Shown here piece after piece: positions 37,591 through 48,612 of a DNA stretch of 64,000 nucleotides. How positions within the stretch are numbered: the first letter of the stretch is position 1; the number at the start of each line of letters is the position of its first letter. The notes below the pieces were generated by a model. It saw only the letters and a list, made by a program, of their open reading frames with translations, did no database searches and was not told the origin of the DNA. Source of the DNA: Rhodobacteraceae bacterium HLUCCO18 (lineage in GTDB: Bacteria > Pseudomonadota > Alphaproteobacteria > Rhodobacterales > Rhodobacteraceae); assembly GCA_001314805.1 (NCBI GenBank), contig LJSY01000012.1, positions 1-64,000 of the forward strand, in the 5' to 3' direction. Both the position numbers and the translations under genes were made by a program.

Positions 37591-38235
37591 ATGAACGGAA
37601 TCAAGCATCATATCTCCGACGACCTCCTCATGGGGTATGCCGCAGGCGCGCTTCCGCAGGCCTTCGACCTCGTGGTCGCGACCCACGTATCTCTCAGCGA
37701 CGACGCGCGCGCCCGGTTAGCCGGCTTCGAAGAGCTTGGCGGCGTGGTGCTCTCCGACATGGAAGAGGCCGACCTCGCCGAGGACAGCCTCGAACGGACA
37801 CTGGCCCGCATCGCCGGAACGCCCGTTCGCGAAAAGCGGGTGGAGCCTTCGCGGGGCATCTTCCCCGAACCGCTGCGCAAGATCGTGGGCGGCGACGAGG
37901 ACGCCGTGAAATGGCGCAGCCTCGGCACTGGCGCCAGGCAAAGCCTGCTGCACATCGAAGACGGCGTAAGCGCGCGTCTGCTCTACATCCCCGCCGGACA
38001 GGCCATGCCGGAACACGGTCACCGGGGGATGGAACTGACGCTCGTCCTCAAGGGCGCCTATCGCGACGAGACCGACCGTTTCGCCCGTGGCGACGTGGAA
38101 TTCGCCGACGAGGACATGGACCATACCCCGATCGCCGAGGACGGCGAGGACTGTATCTGCCTCGTGGCAACGGATCAGCGTCTGCGCTTCAAGGGGTTGC
38201 TGCCGCGCATCGCGCAACCCTTCATAGGCATCTGA
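37591..38235 (+). CDS. chrR: ChrR-type anti-sigma factor with altered N-terminal zinc site
   Basis: A 214-aa protein: N-terminal anti-sigma domain (1-85) and C-terminal cupin domain (about 105-214). The cupin keeps its zinc ligands: His142 and His144 ([10 protein letters not shown]), Glu148, His178 (DHTP), Cys188 and Cys190 (DCICL). All are offset by +1 from my recollection of R. sphaeroides ChrR. In the anti-sigma domain His7 and His32 are present, but the C-x-x-C is Ser36-Asp-Asp-Ala39 ([12 protein letters not shown]). ATG 37591 lies 5 nt after the rpoE stop. It should bind RpoE in the cytoplasm and release it under singlet oxygen. Confidence 0.92.
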   Translation: MNGIKHHISDDLLMGYAAGALPQAFDLVVATHVSLSDDARARLAGFEELGGVVLSDMEEADLAEDSLERTLARIAGTPVREKRVEPSRGIFPEPLRKIVGGDEDAVKWRSLGTGARQSLLHIEDGVSARLLYIPAGQAMPEHGHRGMELTLVLKGAYRDETDRFARGDVEFADEDMDHTPIAEDGEDCICLVATDQRLRFKGLLPRIAQPFIGI

Positions 38236-38341
38236 CAGGCGTCCGCCGGAAACCGACGCCGCCTTGCCCGCTTCTGTCGCCCGCCATCCACTGTCGGGCG
38301 TTTTTGCGTTTATACTGTCCCGGAAAGAAGGGAGAGGCGCA

Positions 38342-39537
<1,196 letters not shown>

Positions 39538-39541
<4 letters not shown>

Positions 39542-40575
39542 CCAACGAGATGCGCGCGCTGGTGAAGGCCGCCCCGACCACGGGCCTTCAGATGCAGACC
39601 CGCCCCGTGCCCGAGATCGGCGCTGACGACGTGCTGATCCGTGTCAACAAGACCGGCATCTGCGGAACCGACATCCACATCTGGCAATGGGACGACTGGG
39701 CCGCGCGCACCGTCCCCGTCCCCCTCGTGACCGGCCACGAATTCGCCGGCGAGATCGTCGAGATCGGCCGCAATGTAGAGGGCCTTTCCCTCGGTCAGCG
39801 CTGCTCGGGCGAGGGGCACCTGATCGGCAGGACCTCCCGCCAAAGCCGTGCGGGCAAGTTCCACCTCGATCCCGAGACGCGGGGCATCGGCGTGAACGAA
39901 CAGGGCGCCTTCGCCGAGTACCTGCGCCTGCCCGCGTTCAACGTGGTGCCCCTGCCCGACAGTATCGACGACGAGATCGGCGCGATCCTCGACCCGCTCG
40001 GCAACGCCGTGCACACCGCGCTCAGCTTCGACTTGCTGGGCGAGGACGTCCTGATCACGGGCGCCGGTCCCATCGGGATCATGGCCGCCGCCGTCGCGCG
40101 CCATGCGGGTGCCCGCAATGTCGTCATCACGGATGTGAACCCCGACCGCCTGCGGCTTGCCGGTCAGGTCGCGGATGTGCGCCCGGTGAATGTCGTGGAA
40201 GAAGACCTGCGTGACGTGGTGGCCGAACTTGGCATGAAACAGGGCTTCGACGTGGGGCTGGAAATGTCCGGCAACCAGGCCGCGCTCGACCAGATGGTCG
40301 AACATCTCGTCATGGGCGGTCGCATCGCGCTCCTTGGCATTCCGCCCGGGAAAAGCCCCGTCGACTGGTCGCGCATCGTCTTCAAGGCGATCACCATCAA
40401 GGGCGTCTACGGCCGCGAGATCTTCGAGACCTGGTACAAGATGATCGCCATGCTCGAGAACGGTCTCGACGTGCGTCGCGTCATCACCCACCGCTTCACC
40501 GCCAGCGACTACGAGGCAGGCTTCGCCGCGATGTTGTCGGGAAAGTCGGGCAAGGTCGTGCTGGACTGGACCTGA
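39538..40575 (+). CDS. tdh: Tdh, L-threonine 3-dehydrogenase
   Basis: A 345-aa zinc alcohol-dehydrogenase-type enzyme oxidising threonine to 2-amino-3-oxobutyrate. Catalytic-zinc residues are Cys42 (GICGTDIH) and His67-Glu68 (TGHEFAGE). The NAD loop is [20 protein letters not shown], followed by VVITDVN and [12 protein letters not shown], all close to E. coli Tdh. The structural-zinc loop, C-x-x-C-x-x-C-x7-C in E. coli, reads [15 protein letters not shown]: Gly97, Ser100, Ser103 and Asp111 replace all four cysteines. It overlaps kbl by ATGA. Confidence 0.95.
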
Positions 40576-40647
40576 AGCGGCGAAATGCCCTTCGACCCGC
40601 CCGCCATCCTCCGCTAGGCTCGCGCCGCATCCACACCGGAGGTCCCG

Positions 40648-40857
40648 ATGTCCCGCTTCGGCCCGACACGCGGAGAGTTGAAACTGCGGCTCGCCATCAG
40701 CCTTCTCGGCCTCGGCCTGCTGACCGGCGCCTATGCCTTCAACGGCATCGGCGGCATCGCGTCGCTGGAGATCGGGATCATCGGCGCGGCGTTTTTCGGC
40801 GGATCGGCGATCTGGTCGGCCCGCCGCCTCTGGCAAACGAAGGAAACGGACACATGA
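40648..40857 (+). CDS. small two-helix membrane protein
   Basis: A 69-aa protein with a GGAGGT ribosome site before ATG 40648. Two hydrophobic segments (LAISLLGLGLLTGAYAF and IGIIGAAFFGGSAIWSA) lie between a basic N-terminus and a charged tail. The ATGA overlap with the next small membrane gene implies they are co-translated. No family recognised. Confidence 0.7.
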   Translation: MSRFGPTRGELKLRLAISLLGLGLLTGAYAFNGIGGIASLEIGIIGAAFFGGSAIWSARRLWQTKETDT

Positions 40858-41084
40858 GCGGCGCAACCATCATCCAACTCACCCTATTCGCGCTGGTTTT
40901 CCTGGCCTGGGTCTGGCTTCTGGTCCGGACGATCACGCTTCTGCAATCGCGCGGCGGCGTCGGCGAGGAAATCGGCCGCTGGTTCCGCAGCCCCGAGGAT
41001 CGCCGCGACCGCAACACGCTGCTGTTCCTGACCTTCGTGCTGGCCGCGATGCTGTTCATGCAGATCGTCCTGCCGCCCGTCTGA
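40854..41084 (+). CDS. small membrane protein, partner of the preceding gene
   Basis: A 76-aa protein with an N-terminal helix (LTLFALVFLAWVWLLVRTIT), a charged cytoplasmic loop (GEEIGRWFRSPEDRRDRN) and a C-terminal helix (LLFLTFVLAAMLFMQIVLP). Translationally coupled to the upstream gene. Function unknown. Confidence 0.7.
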   Translation: MSGATIIQLTLFALVFLAWVWLLVRTITLLQSRGGVGEEIGRWFRSPEDRRDRNTLLFLTFVLAAMLFMQIVLPPV

Positions 41085-41123
41085 CCCCTTTCGCTCCACG
41101 CGCCGCCCGTCTAGACCGCGCGG

Positions 41124-41774
41124 ATGGAGCGTCTCGACTACCGCCCCCCGGACACGCCGCTGTCGGTGATCCACGCCGACCACGAGATCGTGCTGGTCGA
41201 CAAGCCCGCCGGCCTTCTGTCGGTTCCGGGCAAGGGGGAGCATCTGGCCGATTGCCTGCTGGCCCGCGTTCAGGCGGCCTTTCCCGAGGCGCTTCTCGTC
41301 CACCGGCTCGACATGGACACCTCCGGCGTGATGGTCTTCGCGCTCACGCCCTCGGCCCAGCGCCATCTCGGCCTCCAATTCGAACGCCGCCACGTGAAAA
41401 AGACCTACCACGCCCGCGTCTGGGGCGAGATGGCGGAAAAGACCGGCACGGTCGACCTGCCGCTCATTGTCGACTGGCCCAACCGGCCGCTGCAACACGT
41501 GAACTTCGAGACGGGGAAACCCGCGAAAACCGACTGGCGCGTGGTCCGGATCGAGGATGGCACCACCCGCGTGCGGCTCTACCCGTTCACGGGCCGTTCG
41601 CACCAGCTCCGCGTGCACATGAAGGAGATCGGCCACCCGATCCTGGGCGATCCTTTCTACGCGACAGGACCGGCCCGCGACTTCCAGCGCCTGATGCTGC
41701 ACGCCGAAAGCCTCAAGCTGCGTCACCCGGACGGCGGCAAGGGCATGCTCTTCCGCGCGCCGGTCCCCTTCTGA
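41124..41774 (+). CDS. RluA-family pseudouridine synthase
   Basis: A 216-aa RNA-modifying enzyme lacking an S4 domain, like E. coli RluA. The first block is [17 protein letters not shown]; the catalytic aspartate is in VHRLDMDTSGVMVFA, followed by KKTYHARVWG and GRSHQLRVHMKEIGHPILGD. The likely target is a uridine in 23S rRNA and/or tRNA position 32. The repeat copy 3 follows the stop directly. Confidence 0.93.
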   Translation: MERLDYRPPDTPLSVIHADHEIVLVDKPAGLLSVPGKGEHLADCLLARVQAAFPEALLVHRLDMDTSGVMVFALTPSAQRHLGLQFERRHVKKTYHARVWGEMAEKTGTVDLPLIVDWPNRPLQHVNFETGKPAKTDWRVVRIEDGTTRVRLYPFTGRSHQLRVHMKEIGHPILGDPFYATGPARDFQRLMLHAESLKLRHPDGGKGMLFRAPVPF

Positions 41775-41777
41775 CCC

Positions 41778-41841
41778 GCTCCTTCATCCTGGCGAAAAAC
41801 TCCGGGGGGCCCGGAACGGGCATGCGGGGGCAGAGCCCCCG
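41778..41841 (+). repeat. intergenic repeat, copy 3
   Basis: CTCCTTCATCCTGGCGAAAAA, CTCCGGGGGG, a variable centre and the palindrome GGGGGCAGAGCCCCC. It lies 3 nt after a stop codon, in the same orientation as the copies at 12043 and 32259. The downstream aldehyde dehydrogenase gene is convergent. Confidence 0.8.
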
Positions 41842-41888
41842 CGCGCGCGACGGAGCGGCTCCCGAAGGGGGCCCGACGACGCGCGCAC

Positions 41889-43322
41889 CTATTCCCAGTC
41901 GGACACCGCCTTGATCTCGAGGAACTCGTGCAGGCCGAACACCCCGCCCTCTCGCCCGTTTCCGGACTGCTTGAACCCGCCAAAGGGCGAGCCTTGCGCG
42001 AAGCCCTTTCCGTTGCCCTCGACCATTCCCGAGCGCACGCGGCGCGCGACGCGGCGCAATTTGTCCTTGTCGCTCGTCTGGATGTAGTTCGTCAGCCCGT
42101 ACTCGGTGTCATTGGCCATGGCGATGGCGTGTTCCTCGTCCTCGAATGGCAGGATCGCCAGAACCGGCCCGAAGATCTCCTCGCGGTAGATCGTCATTTC
42201 GGGCGTCACGTCGGCGAAGACCGTGGGCCGAATGTAGAACCCGCGATTGAGGTGGCCGGGCCTCCCGGTGCCGCCGGCGACAAGCCGCGCGCCCTCGTCG
42301 ATGCCGGTCTGGATCAGCGCCTGGATCTTGTCGAACTGCGCCTCGCTGACCGCGGGGCCGATATGGCGGCCTTCCTCGTCGGCGGGTCCCACCGTCACGC
42401 TTTCGGCCGCCGCGATCGCCTGCTCCACCGCCTGATCGTAGCGCGAGCGTTCCACCATCATCCGGCTCGGCGCGTTGCAGCTCTGGCCGGTGTTGCGGAA
42501 GCAGCGGATGACGCCGGACTTCACGGCCTTCTCGGGCGCGTCGGCGAAGATGATGTTGGCGCCCTTGCCGCCTAGCTCGAGGCTGACGCGCTTGATCGTG
42601 TCGGCGGCGGCCTTGGTGATCAGCCGTCCCGCCCGGGTCGATCCCGTGAAGCTCACCATGTCGACATCGGGATGCGCCGACAGCTGGCTTCCGACGCCCG
42701 CGCCGTCACCGTTCACGAGGTTGAAGACACCGGGCTGCAGGCCGGCCTCGTCCATGATTTCCGCGAAGACGAGCCCCGAGAGCGGCGCGATCTCGGAGGG
42801 TTTCAGCACCATGGTACAGCCCGCCAGCAGCGCCGGGATGACCTTGAGCACGATCTGGTTCATCGGCCAGTTCCACGGCGTGATCAGCGCGCAAACCCCG
42901 ATGGGCTGGTGAAGGATCATCTCGCCCGGCGCCCAGTCGCCCAGCGGGTGTTCCCATTCGAAACTCTTCGCCGCGCGCAGGAACCCTTCCATGTGCCACG
43001 TGCCCGAGGTGACCTGGCTCTGCCGCGACATCTCGATCGGCGCGCCCATTTCCCTGGAGATCGCGACGGCGAGATCCTCGGCCCGCTTCTCGTAGACTTC
43101 GTAGATCCGCTCGACCGCCGCGATCCGCTCGGCCGGGTCGGTCCGCGACCAGCTGTCGAAGGTGGACTTGGCCGCAGCGACGGCGGCATCGGTGTCGGTC
43201 TGGCCCCCCAGCGAGATCGTGGCACAGACCTCTTCCGTGGACGGATCGATGACCGGGAAGTCCTTCGGCTGCGCCGGGGCGACCCATGCGCCGTTGATGT
43301 AGAATTGCGTCGTCTCTGGCAT
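41889..43322 (-). CDS. NAD(P)+-dependent aldehyde dehydrogenase
   Basis: A 477-aa enzyme of the ALDH superfamily. It has PWNWPMNQIVLKVIPALLAG (substrate/cofactor tunnel), VSFTGSTRAG, the catalytic Glu in SLELGGKGANI and the catalytic Cys in FRNTGQSCNAPSRM, with the late EEIFGPVLAIL block. The substrate is not defined by these motifs. ATG 43322 marks the normal N-terminus (MPETTQFYINGAW). It is a single gene, convergent with the RluA gene. Confidence 0.95.
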   Translation of the reverse strand: MPETTQFYINGAWVAPAQPKDFPVIDPSTEEVCATISLGGQTDTDAAVAAAKSTFDSWSRTDPAERIAAVERIYEVYEKRAEDLAVAISREMGAPIEMSRQSQVTSGTWHMEGFLRAAKSFEWEHPLGDWAPGEMILHQPIGVCALITPWNWPMNQIVLKVIPALLAGCTMVLKPSEIAPLSGLVFAEIMDEAGLQPGVFNLVNGDGAGVGSQLSAHPDVDMVSFTGSTRAGRLITKAAADTIKRVSLELGGKGANIIFADAPEKAVKSGVIRCFRNTGQSCNAPSRMMVERSRYDQAVEQAIAAAESVTVGPADEEGRHIGPAVSEAQFDKIQALIQTGIDEGARLVAGGTGRPGHLNRGFYIRPTVFADVTPEMTIYREEIFGPVLAILPFEDEEHAIAMANDTEYGLTNYIQTSDKDKLRRVARRVRSGMVEGNGKGFAQGSPFGGFKQSGNGREGGVFGLHEFLEIKAVSDWE

Positions 43323-43570
43323 CTTGGCCTCCCTTGTTCCACGCCGACCCTGTCACCGCGCGCCCCGGGCTTCAAGGCGTCTGCGCGGGGACACGTGGCG
43401 ACGAAACGCCCGTCCCGCGCCGCGGGACCGAACCGAACGCACGGTCTGCATGCTGCACTGCGGCGGAATGCCCCGCCTTATTCGCACGCGGATGGCCAAA
43501 TCCCCCGTGAAATCAGCCCCCGAACAGCATATATTCATTGACGACGCAAATCAAAATGGAGCCGCGCTCA

Positions 43571-44227
43571 ATGGCACTTCGCATCAACGACACGCTTCCG
43601 AACCTCACCGTGAAAACCGATCAGGGCGCGTTCGCACTGCATGATTTCATCGGCGACAGCTGGATGATCCTGTTTTCGCACCCAAAGGATTTCACGCCGG
43701 TCTGCACCACCGAATTCGGCGCCGTGGCGCAGCTTGCCGACGAATGGGAAAAGCGCAACACCAAGGTCATCGGTCTGTCGGTGGACGGTGTCGAAGAGCA
43801 CGTGCAGTGGAAAGCCGACATCGAAAGCTTCTCTGGCGCGAAGGCGGGCTTCCCGATCATCGCCGACGATGATCTTGAAGTGTCCAAGGCCTTCGACATG
43901 CTGCCCGCCGACGCCTACCTGCCCGATGGACGGACGGCGGCCGATTCGGCCTCCGTCCGGGTCGTCTTCATCGTCTCGCCCGACAAGAAGGTGCAGCTGA
44001 TGATGAGCTACCCGATGTCGGTCGGCCGCAACTTCGCCGAGGTGGTGCGCGCCCTTGACGCGCTTCAGGCGACCTACCAGACGCCCATCGCGACGCCAGC
44101 CAACTGGACCTACGGCCAGGACGTGATCGTGTCCCTGTCGCTCGACGATGCCGCCGCGCGCGAGAAATTCGGCGAGATCGACGTGAAACTGCCCTATCTG
44201 CGCACCACGAAGCTGTCGGCGGCCTGA
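43571..44227 (+). CDS. 1-Cys peroxiredoxin (Prx6 type)
   Basis: A 218-aa AhpC/TSA-family peroxidase. The peroxidatic cysteine is in FSHPKDFTPVCTTEFGAVA. No resolving cysteine is seen in the C-terminal half, and the long C-terminal arm (YQTPIATPANWTYGQDVIV, LPYLRTT) is that of Prx6. It reduces hydroperoxides in the cytoplasm. ATG 43571 has GGAG at suitable distance; two upstream in-frame ATGs are less likely. A terminator follows. Confidence 0.93.
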   Translation: MALRINDTLPNLTVKTDQGAFALHDFIGDSWMILFSHPKDFTPVCTTEFGAVAQLADEWEKRNTKVIGLSVDGVEEHVQWKADIESFSGAKAGFPIIADDDLEVSKAFDMLPADAYLPDGRTAADSASVRVVFIVSPDKKVQLMMSYPMSVGRNFAEVVRALDALQATYQTPIATPANWTYGQDVIVSLSLDDAAAREKFGEIDVKLPYLRTTKLSAA

Positions 44228-44249
44228 GGCCCCGACAGCCGTGAACAAA

Positions 44250-44276
44250 AAAGCCCCGGCAAGTCGCCGGGGCTTT
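44250..44276. terminator. terminator between peroxiredoxin and L,D-transpeptidase genes
   Basis: AAAAAAGCCCCGGC - AAGTC - GCCGGGGCTTTCGTTTT: an 8-9 bp GC stem with A residues on the left and T residues on the right. It can serve both converging genes. Confidence 0.85.
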
Positions 44277-44299
44277 CGTTTTCGCGCAACGTCCGGGGC

Positions 44300-44929
44300 T
44301 CAGCTCCAGGCCGAATGCAGGATCGCCCGCGTGCCCAGCGGAACGGCCTCGTAAAGCTGCATGATGTGGTCATTGACCAGCCGCACGCAGCCCGAAGACG
44401 CCGACGTGCCGATCGACCAGGGCTGCGGCGTGCCGTGGATGCGCAGCATGCTGTCCGCCCCGCCCCGGTAGAGGTAGAGCGCCCTTGCGCCCAGCGGATT
44501 GTCGGGGCCACCCGCCATGCCGCCGGCGAACTGGGCGTAGAGATGCGGCTCCCGCCGGATCATGTTTGCCGTTGGCGTCCAGGATGGCCATGCGACCTTG
44601 CGGTTGATCGTGAAGGTTCCGGGGCTTTGCAGACCCTGACGTCCGACCGCCACGCCATAGCGCATGGCGGTGCCGTCATTGGCGATGTGGTAGAGATACT
44701 TGGCGACCGGGTCGACATGGATGTCTCCGGGACGCAGGCCCTCGCGATGGGCCACGCGCGTCGGCATGAAGCGCGAATGCAGACCCCATGGATTGCTCCC
44801 GGCGCGTTCGTGGCGGGTGACCGAGGCGTCGAACTCGAACGAGACCGCGTCTTGCGCGGCGGCCGCGCCGGCAAGGGGCGCCGAGAACAGCGCGGCGGAG
44901 GTGATGATGAAGTGGCGGCGGGTGAGCAT
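44300..44929 (-). CDS. exported L,D-transpeptidase (YkuD), copy A
   Basis: A 209-aa precursor. The N-terminus MLTRRHFIITSAALFSAPLA carries a twin-arginine-like signal. The YkuD catalytic motif is IHGTPQPWSIGTSASSGCVR with the cysteine nucleophile. L,D-transpeptidases form 3-3 crosslinks in peptidoglycan or attach proteins to it. It is closely similar to the next gene (45098), evidently a tandem duplication. ATG 44929 gives the signal peptide; an upstream frame extends over non-coding DNA. Confidence 0.92.
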   Translation of the reverse strand: MLTRRHFIITSAALFSAPLAGAAAAQDAVSFEFDASVTRHERAGSNPWGLHSRFMPTRVAHREGLRPGDIHVDPVAKYLYHIANDGTAMRYGVAVGRQGLQSPGTFTINRKVAWPSWTPTANMIRREPHLYAQFAGGMAGGPDNPLGARALYLYRGGADSMLRIHGTPQPWSIGTSASSGCVRLVNDHIMQLYEAVPLGTRAILHSAWS

Positions 44930-45097
44930 GGCAGCTTCTGCTCCCGATTGAAAAACATGAGTAATCCCGGTGACGAAGGCGAAATTGCCCCGACTCACCC
45001 CCTGTGGACAAGTCTCATGTGCGCTGCGTCCGCTCGAAAAAGGTAAGGATTTCCCGAAAGTGGCGGGAAAAGCGCGCATCCATTTGCCGAATTCGCC

Positions 45098-45724
45098 TCA
45101 GGCGGGCGGATAGAGATGCGCCGTCACGCCAAGCTCGACGCGCTCGTACATGTCCATGATATGCGCGTTGACCATGCGCACGCAGCCCGATGAGGCCGAT
45201 GTGCCGATCGACCATGGCTGAGGTGTGCCGTGGATGCGCAGATAAGTGTCGCGTCCGCCCTCGTAGAGATAGAGCGCCCGCGCGCCCAGCGGGTTTTCCG
45301 GGCCACCGGGCATGCCATCGGCGAACTGACCGTATACCTCGGGCTCCCTCTCGATCATGTTGTCGGTGGGCCGCCAGGAGGGCCATTCTGCCTTGCGGCG
45401 TATGCTGAACACGCCGCTCTCGTAGAGGTCCGCACGACCGATTGCCACGCCGTAGCGCATCGCGGTGCCGTCATCGCCGATGTGGTAGAGGTATTTCGCC
45501 ACCGCATCGACATGGATGTCCCCAGGGGTCATCCCGTCCCGATGGGCAACGCGCGTCGGCATGAAGCGCGGATGCAGCCCCCACGGATTGTTGGCGAACG
45601 GGTCGGGATCCGGCCGGTCCACAGTCGTGTCGAAATCCACCCGGTCCTGTGCCGCGGCGGGCAGGCCCAGCGCGCCGGAAAACAGCGTGGCGGAGGTGAT
45701 GACGAAATGACGGCGGGTCAGCAT
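45098..45724 (-). CDS. exported L,D-transpeptidase (YkuD), copy B
   Basis: A 208-aa paralogue of copy A with the same signal type (MLTRRHFVITSATLFSGALG) and the same catalytic block IHGTPQPWSIGTSASSGCVR. They share NPWGLHPRFMPTRVAHR-like and GDIHVDAVAKYLYHIGDDGT-like stretches with few changes, and differ most between the signal and NPWG. The genes are 168 bp apart and may be expressed separately. Confidence 0.92.
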   Translation of the reverse strand: MLTRRHFVITSATLFSGALGLPAAAQDRVDFDTTVDRPDPDPFANNPWGLHPRFMPTRVAHRDGMTPGDIHVDAVAKYLYHIGDDGTAMRYGVAIGRADLYESGVFSIRRKAEWPSWRPTDNMIEREPEVYGQFADGMPGGPENPLGARALYLYEGGRDTYLRIHGTPQPWSIGTSASSGCVRMVNAHIMDMYERVELGVTAHLYPPA

Positions 45725-45883
45725 GGCCAGTGAGGTCCGTTTCGATTGCAAAATTGTTGGATCCTACTTCCGCATCGGGTGCCCGGGCTTCAAGCCCTTC
45801 CGGCCCTCTCGCGGTTCACATGTCCGTCAAACACGCGGAAAACCGCGCGCGTTCCACAAGGGATGTCGGGATTTACCGGCAGA

Positions 45884-45912
45884 AAAAGGGCCCCGGCGAT
45901 CGCGGGGCCCTT
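45884..45912 (-). terminator. Rho-independent terminator of pnp
   Basis: On the minus strand GGGCCCCGCGATCGCCGGGGCCC is followed by TTTTT. It is a strong GC stem 24 nt downstream of the pnp stop. Confidence 0.88.
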
Positions 45913-45936
45913 CCAGATTCGTGCAAGCGGCCCGCC

Positions 45937-48069
45937 TCAGTCGGCGGCCTCTTCCTTCGCCAGCTCCTCGCCGGTCTGCTGGTCGACCATCTTCATGGCA
46001 AGGCGCACCTTGCCGCGATCGTCGAAGCCCAGAAGTTTCACCCAGACCTCCTGACCTTCCTTCAGAACGTCTGACGGATGGTTCAGGCGACGGTTCTCGA
46101 TCTGGCTGACATGCACCAGACCGTCGCGCTTGCCGAAGAAGTTCACGAAGGCGCCGAAATCGACGATCTTGACCACGGTGCCCTTGTAGACCTTGCCTTC
46201 CTCGGGCTCGGCCACGATCGAATGGATCATGTCATAGGCCTTCTGGATGGCATCGCCGTTGGGCGAGGCGATCTTGATGATGCCGTCGTCGTTGATGTCG
46301 ACCTTGGCGCCGGACAGCTCGACGATCTCGCGGATCACCTTGCCGCCCGACCCGATCACTTCGCGGATCTTGTCGGTCGGGATCTGCATAGTCTCGATGC
46401 GCGGTGCGTGGATCGAGAACTCGCCCGGCGCGGTCAGGGCCTTGGCCATCTCGCCCAGGATGTGCAAACGCCCGGCTTTCGCCTGCTCCAGCGCCTTTTC
46501 CATGATCTCGGGCGTGATGCCCGCGACCTTGATGTCCATCTGCAGCGAGGTGATCCCGTTCTCGGTGCCCGCGACCTTGAAGTCCATGTCGCCGAGGTGA
46601 TCCTCGTCGCCCAGGATGTCGGTCAGGATGCCGTAGGAACCGTCCTCTTCCAGCACGAGACCCATGGCGACACCCGCGACCGGGGCCTTCAGCGGAACGC
46701 CCGCGTCCATCATCGACAGCGACCCGCCGCAGACCGAAGCCATGGAGGAGGAGCCGTTCGATTCCGTGATCTCCGAGACCACGCGGATCGTGTAGGGGAA
46801 GTCCGTCGGCGCCGGCAGCACGGCCTGCAGCGCGCGCCACGCGAGCTTGCCGTGGCCGATCTCACGCCGGCCCGGAGGACCGACGCGGCCCGCTTCACCG
46901 ACCGAGTAGGGCGGGAAGTTGTAATGCAGCAGGAAGTTCGAGCGGAAATTCCCGTGCAGCGCGTCGATGAACTGCTCGTCGTCGCCGGTGCCCAGCGTCG
47001 TGACGACCAGCGCCTGCGTCTCGCCCCGTGTGAACAGCGCGGAGCCATGGGTGCGCGGCAGAACCGAGGTTTCCGACACGATGGACCGCACGGCATCCAG
47101 CGCGCGCCCGTCGATCCGGCGGCCGTTCTTGACCACGTCGGAGCGCAGGACGGTCGATTCCAGCTTTTTCAGCGCGGAGCCGAGGTTCGGATCCTCGAGT
47201 TGCTCCTCGGTGAGGGTCGCCCTGATCGCGTCCTTGGCGGCGGCCACCGCGTTCTGACGCGCCTGCTTGTCGAGGATCGCGTAGGCCTCGCGCATCTGGG
47301 TCTCGCCCGCGGCCTTCACGGCGCTGTACAGGTCCGAGTAATCCGGCGGCTGGAAGTCGAAGGGCTCCTTCGCCGCATCCTCGGCCAGAGCCACGATCAG
47401 GTCGATGACCGGCTGGATCTGCTCATGCGCGAAGTTCACCGCGCCGAGCATCTCGGCCTCGGAAAGCTCGTAGGCCTCCGATTCCACCATCATCACGGCG
47501 TTCTTGGTCCCCGCCACCACAAGGTCGAGCCGCTGGTCGGGATTGTTGCGCAGGTCCTGCATGTCGTCGACGGTGGGGTTCAGGATGTACTCGCCATCCT
47601 CGTAACCCACGCGGCAGCCCGCGATCGGTCCCATGAAAGGGGCGCCGGAAATCGTCAGCGCCGCCGAGGCCGCAATCATCGCCACGACGTCGGGATCGTT
47701 GACGAGGTCGTGGCTCAGCACCGTGCACATGACCAGAACTTCATGCTTGAAGCCCGGCACGAAGAGCGGACGGATCGGCCGGTCGATCAGACGCGCGGTC
47801 AGCGTCTCCTTCTCGGTCGGGCGCGCCTCGCGCTTGAAGAAGCCGCCGGGCACCTTGCCGGCCGCGTAGTATTTTTCCTGGTAGTGAACCGTCAGCGGGA
47901 AGAAATCCTGCCCGGGCTTCGGTTCCTTGGCGAAGGTGACATTCGCCATGACGCTGGTCTCGCCCAGCGTCGCGATGACGGAGCCATCGGCCTGACGGGC
48001 CACACGCCCCGTTTCCAGTGTGAGCGTCTCTTCGCCCCACTGCATCTCTTTCTTCGTGATATCGAACAT
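45937..48069 (-). CDS. pnp: polyribonucleotide nucleotidyltransferase (PNPase)
   Basis: A 710-aa phosphorolytic 3'-5' exoribonuclease. There are two RNase PH-like domains (first: [32 protein letters not shown]; second: [40 protein letters not shown]). A KH domain ([17 protein letters not shown]) and an S1 domain ([20 protein letters not shown]) follow, with a short acidic tail. ATG 48069 starts the conserved [12 protein letters not shown]. Part of the degradosome; rpsO lies upstream on the same strand but is not adjacent. Confidence 0.98.
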   Translation of the reverse strand: MFDITKKEMQWGEETLTLETGRVARQADGSVIATLGETSVMANVTFAKEPKPGQDFFPLTVHYQEKYYAAGKVPGGFFKREARPTEKETLTARLIDRPIRPLFVPGFKHEVLVMCTVLSHDLVNDPDVVAMIAASAALTISGAPFMGPIAGCRVGYEDGEYILNPTVDDMQDLRNNPDQRLDLVVAGTKNAVMMVESEAYELSEAEMLGAVNFAHEQIQPVIDLIVALAEDAAKEPFDFQPPDYSDLYSAVKAAGETQMREAYAILDKQARQNAVAAAKDAIRATLTEEQLEDPNLGSALKKLESTVLRSDVVKNGRRIDGRALDAVRSIVSETSVLPRTHGSALFTRGETQALVVTTLGTGDDEQFIDALHGNFRSNFLLHYNFPPYSVGEAGRVGPPGRREIGHGKLAWRALQAVLPAPTDFPYTIRVVSEITESNGSSSMASVCGGSLSMMDAGVPLKAPVAGVAMGLVLEEDGSYGILTDILGDEDHLGDMDFKVAGTENGITSLQMDIKVAGITPEIMEKALEQAKAGRLHILGEMAKALTAPGEFSIHAPRIETMQIPTDKIREVIGSGGKVIREIVELSGAKVDINDDGIIKIASPNGDAIQKAYDMIHSIVAEPEEGKVYKGTVVKIVDFGAFVNFFGKRDGLVHVSQIENRRLNHPSDVLKEGQEVWVKLLGFDDRGKVRLAMKMVDQQTGEELAKEEAAD

Positions 48070-48324
48070 ATATCGTTTCCCATCGGGCAGCGCTCCCGGC
48101 CCCTGCCGGGTCTGCCTCGTGTCTATGGCGGCCCCATTGCCGCCGACCCCTGTCCTTCGCACAACGCCGGGGTCGGAGCGTTACGTCTCAGATGCTGCGC
48201 CGGATACATGAGTTTGCACAGGATGGGAACAGGCGAGTGGTGCGGCACAGTGCTGTGGCGCGCGCGGCGTGTCCCCGCGCGCGCATCCGTCGTCCGTGCG
48301 GTCGTCAAGAACCCGGAGACCGCG

Positions 48325-48612
48325 TCACCGGAAACGGGACATGGCGTTCTCGAACGAGCGCGAGATGTTGTCCCAAGCCTTGTCGAAACCGGCCTTCACC
48401 TCGCTCCAGGCGTCGTCGCTCGACTCGCGAAGCTCCTTGAGCTTCGCCTCGGCTTCGTCGCGCCGTTCGCGCATCTGTTCCAGCTGTTTGCGGTATTCAA
48501 TCTTCGTGTCCGCCTCGGCTTCGTCCATCTTGGCCTTCATCTTGTCGATCTCGGCGTTCCACTGGTCCAGCTTCGCCTTGGTCTTCTCGATGTAGTCATC
48601 TCTCTGAGACAT
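48325..48612 (-). CDS. small coiled-coil protein
   Basis: A 95-aa, strongly charged, all-helical protein with a heptad pattern: MSQRDDYIEKTKAKLDQWNA, then IDKMKAKMDEAEADTKIEYR and RERRDEAEAKLKELRESSDD. It ends AWDNISRSFENAMSRFR, an amphipathic tail. GGGAG precedes ATG 48612. Such 90-100 residue coiled-coil proteins recur in alphaproteobacteria without known function. It lies between pnp and the divergent epimerase gene. Confidence 0.8.
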   Translation of the reverse strand: MSQRDDYIEKTKAKLDQWNAEIDKMKAKMDEAEADTKIEYRKQLEQMRERRDEAEAKLKELRESSDDAWSEVKAGFDKAWDNISRSFENAMSRFR

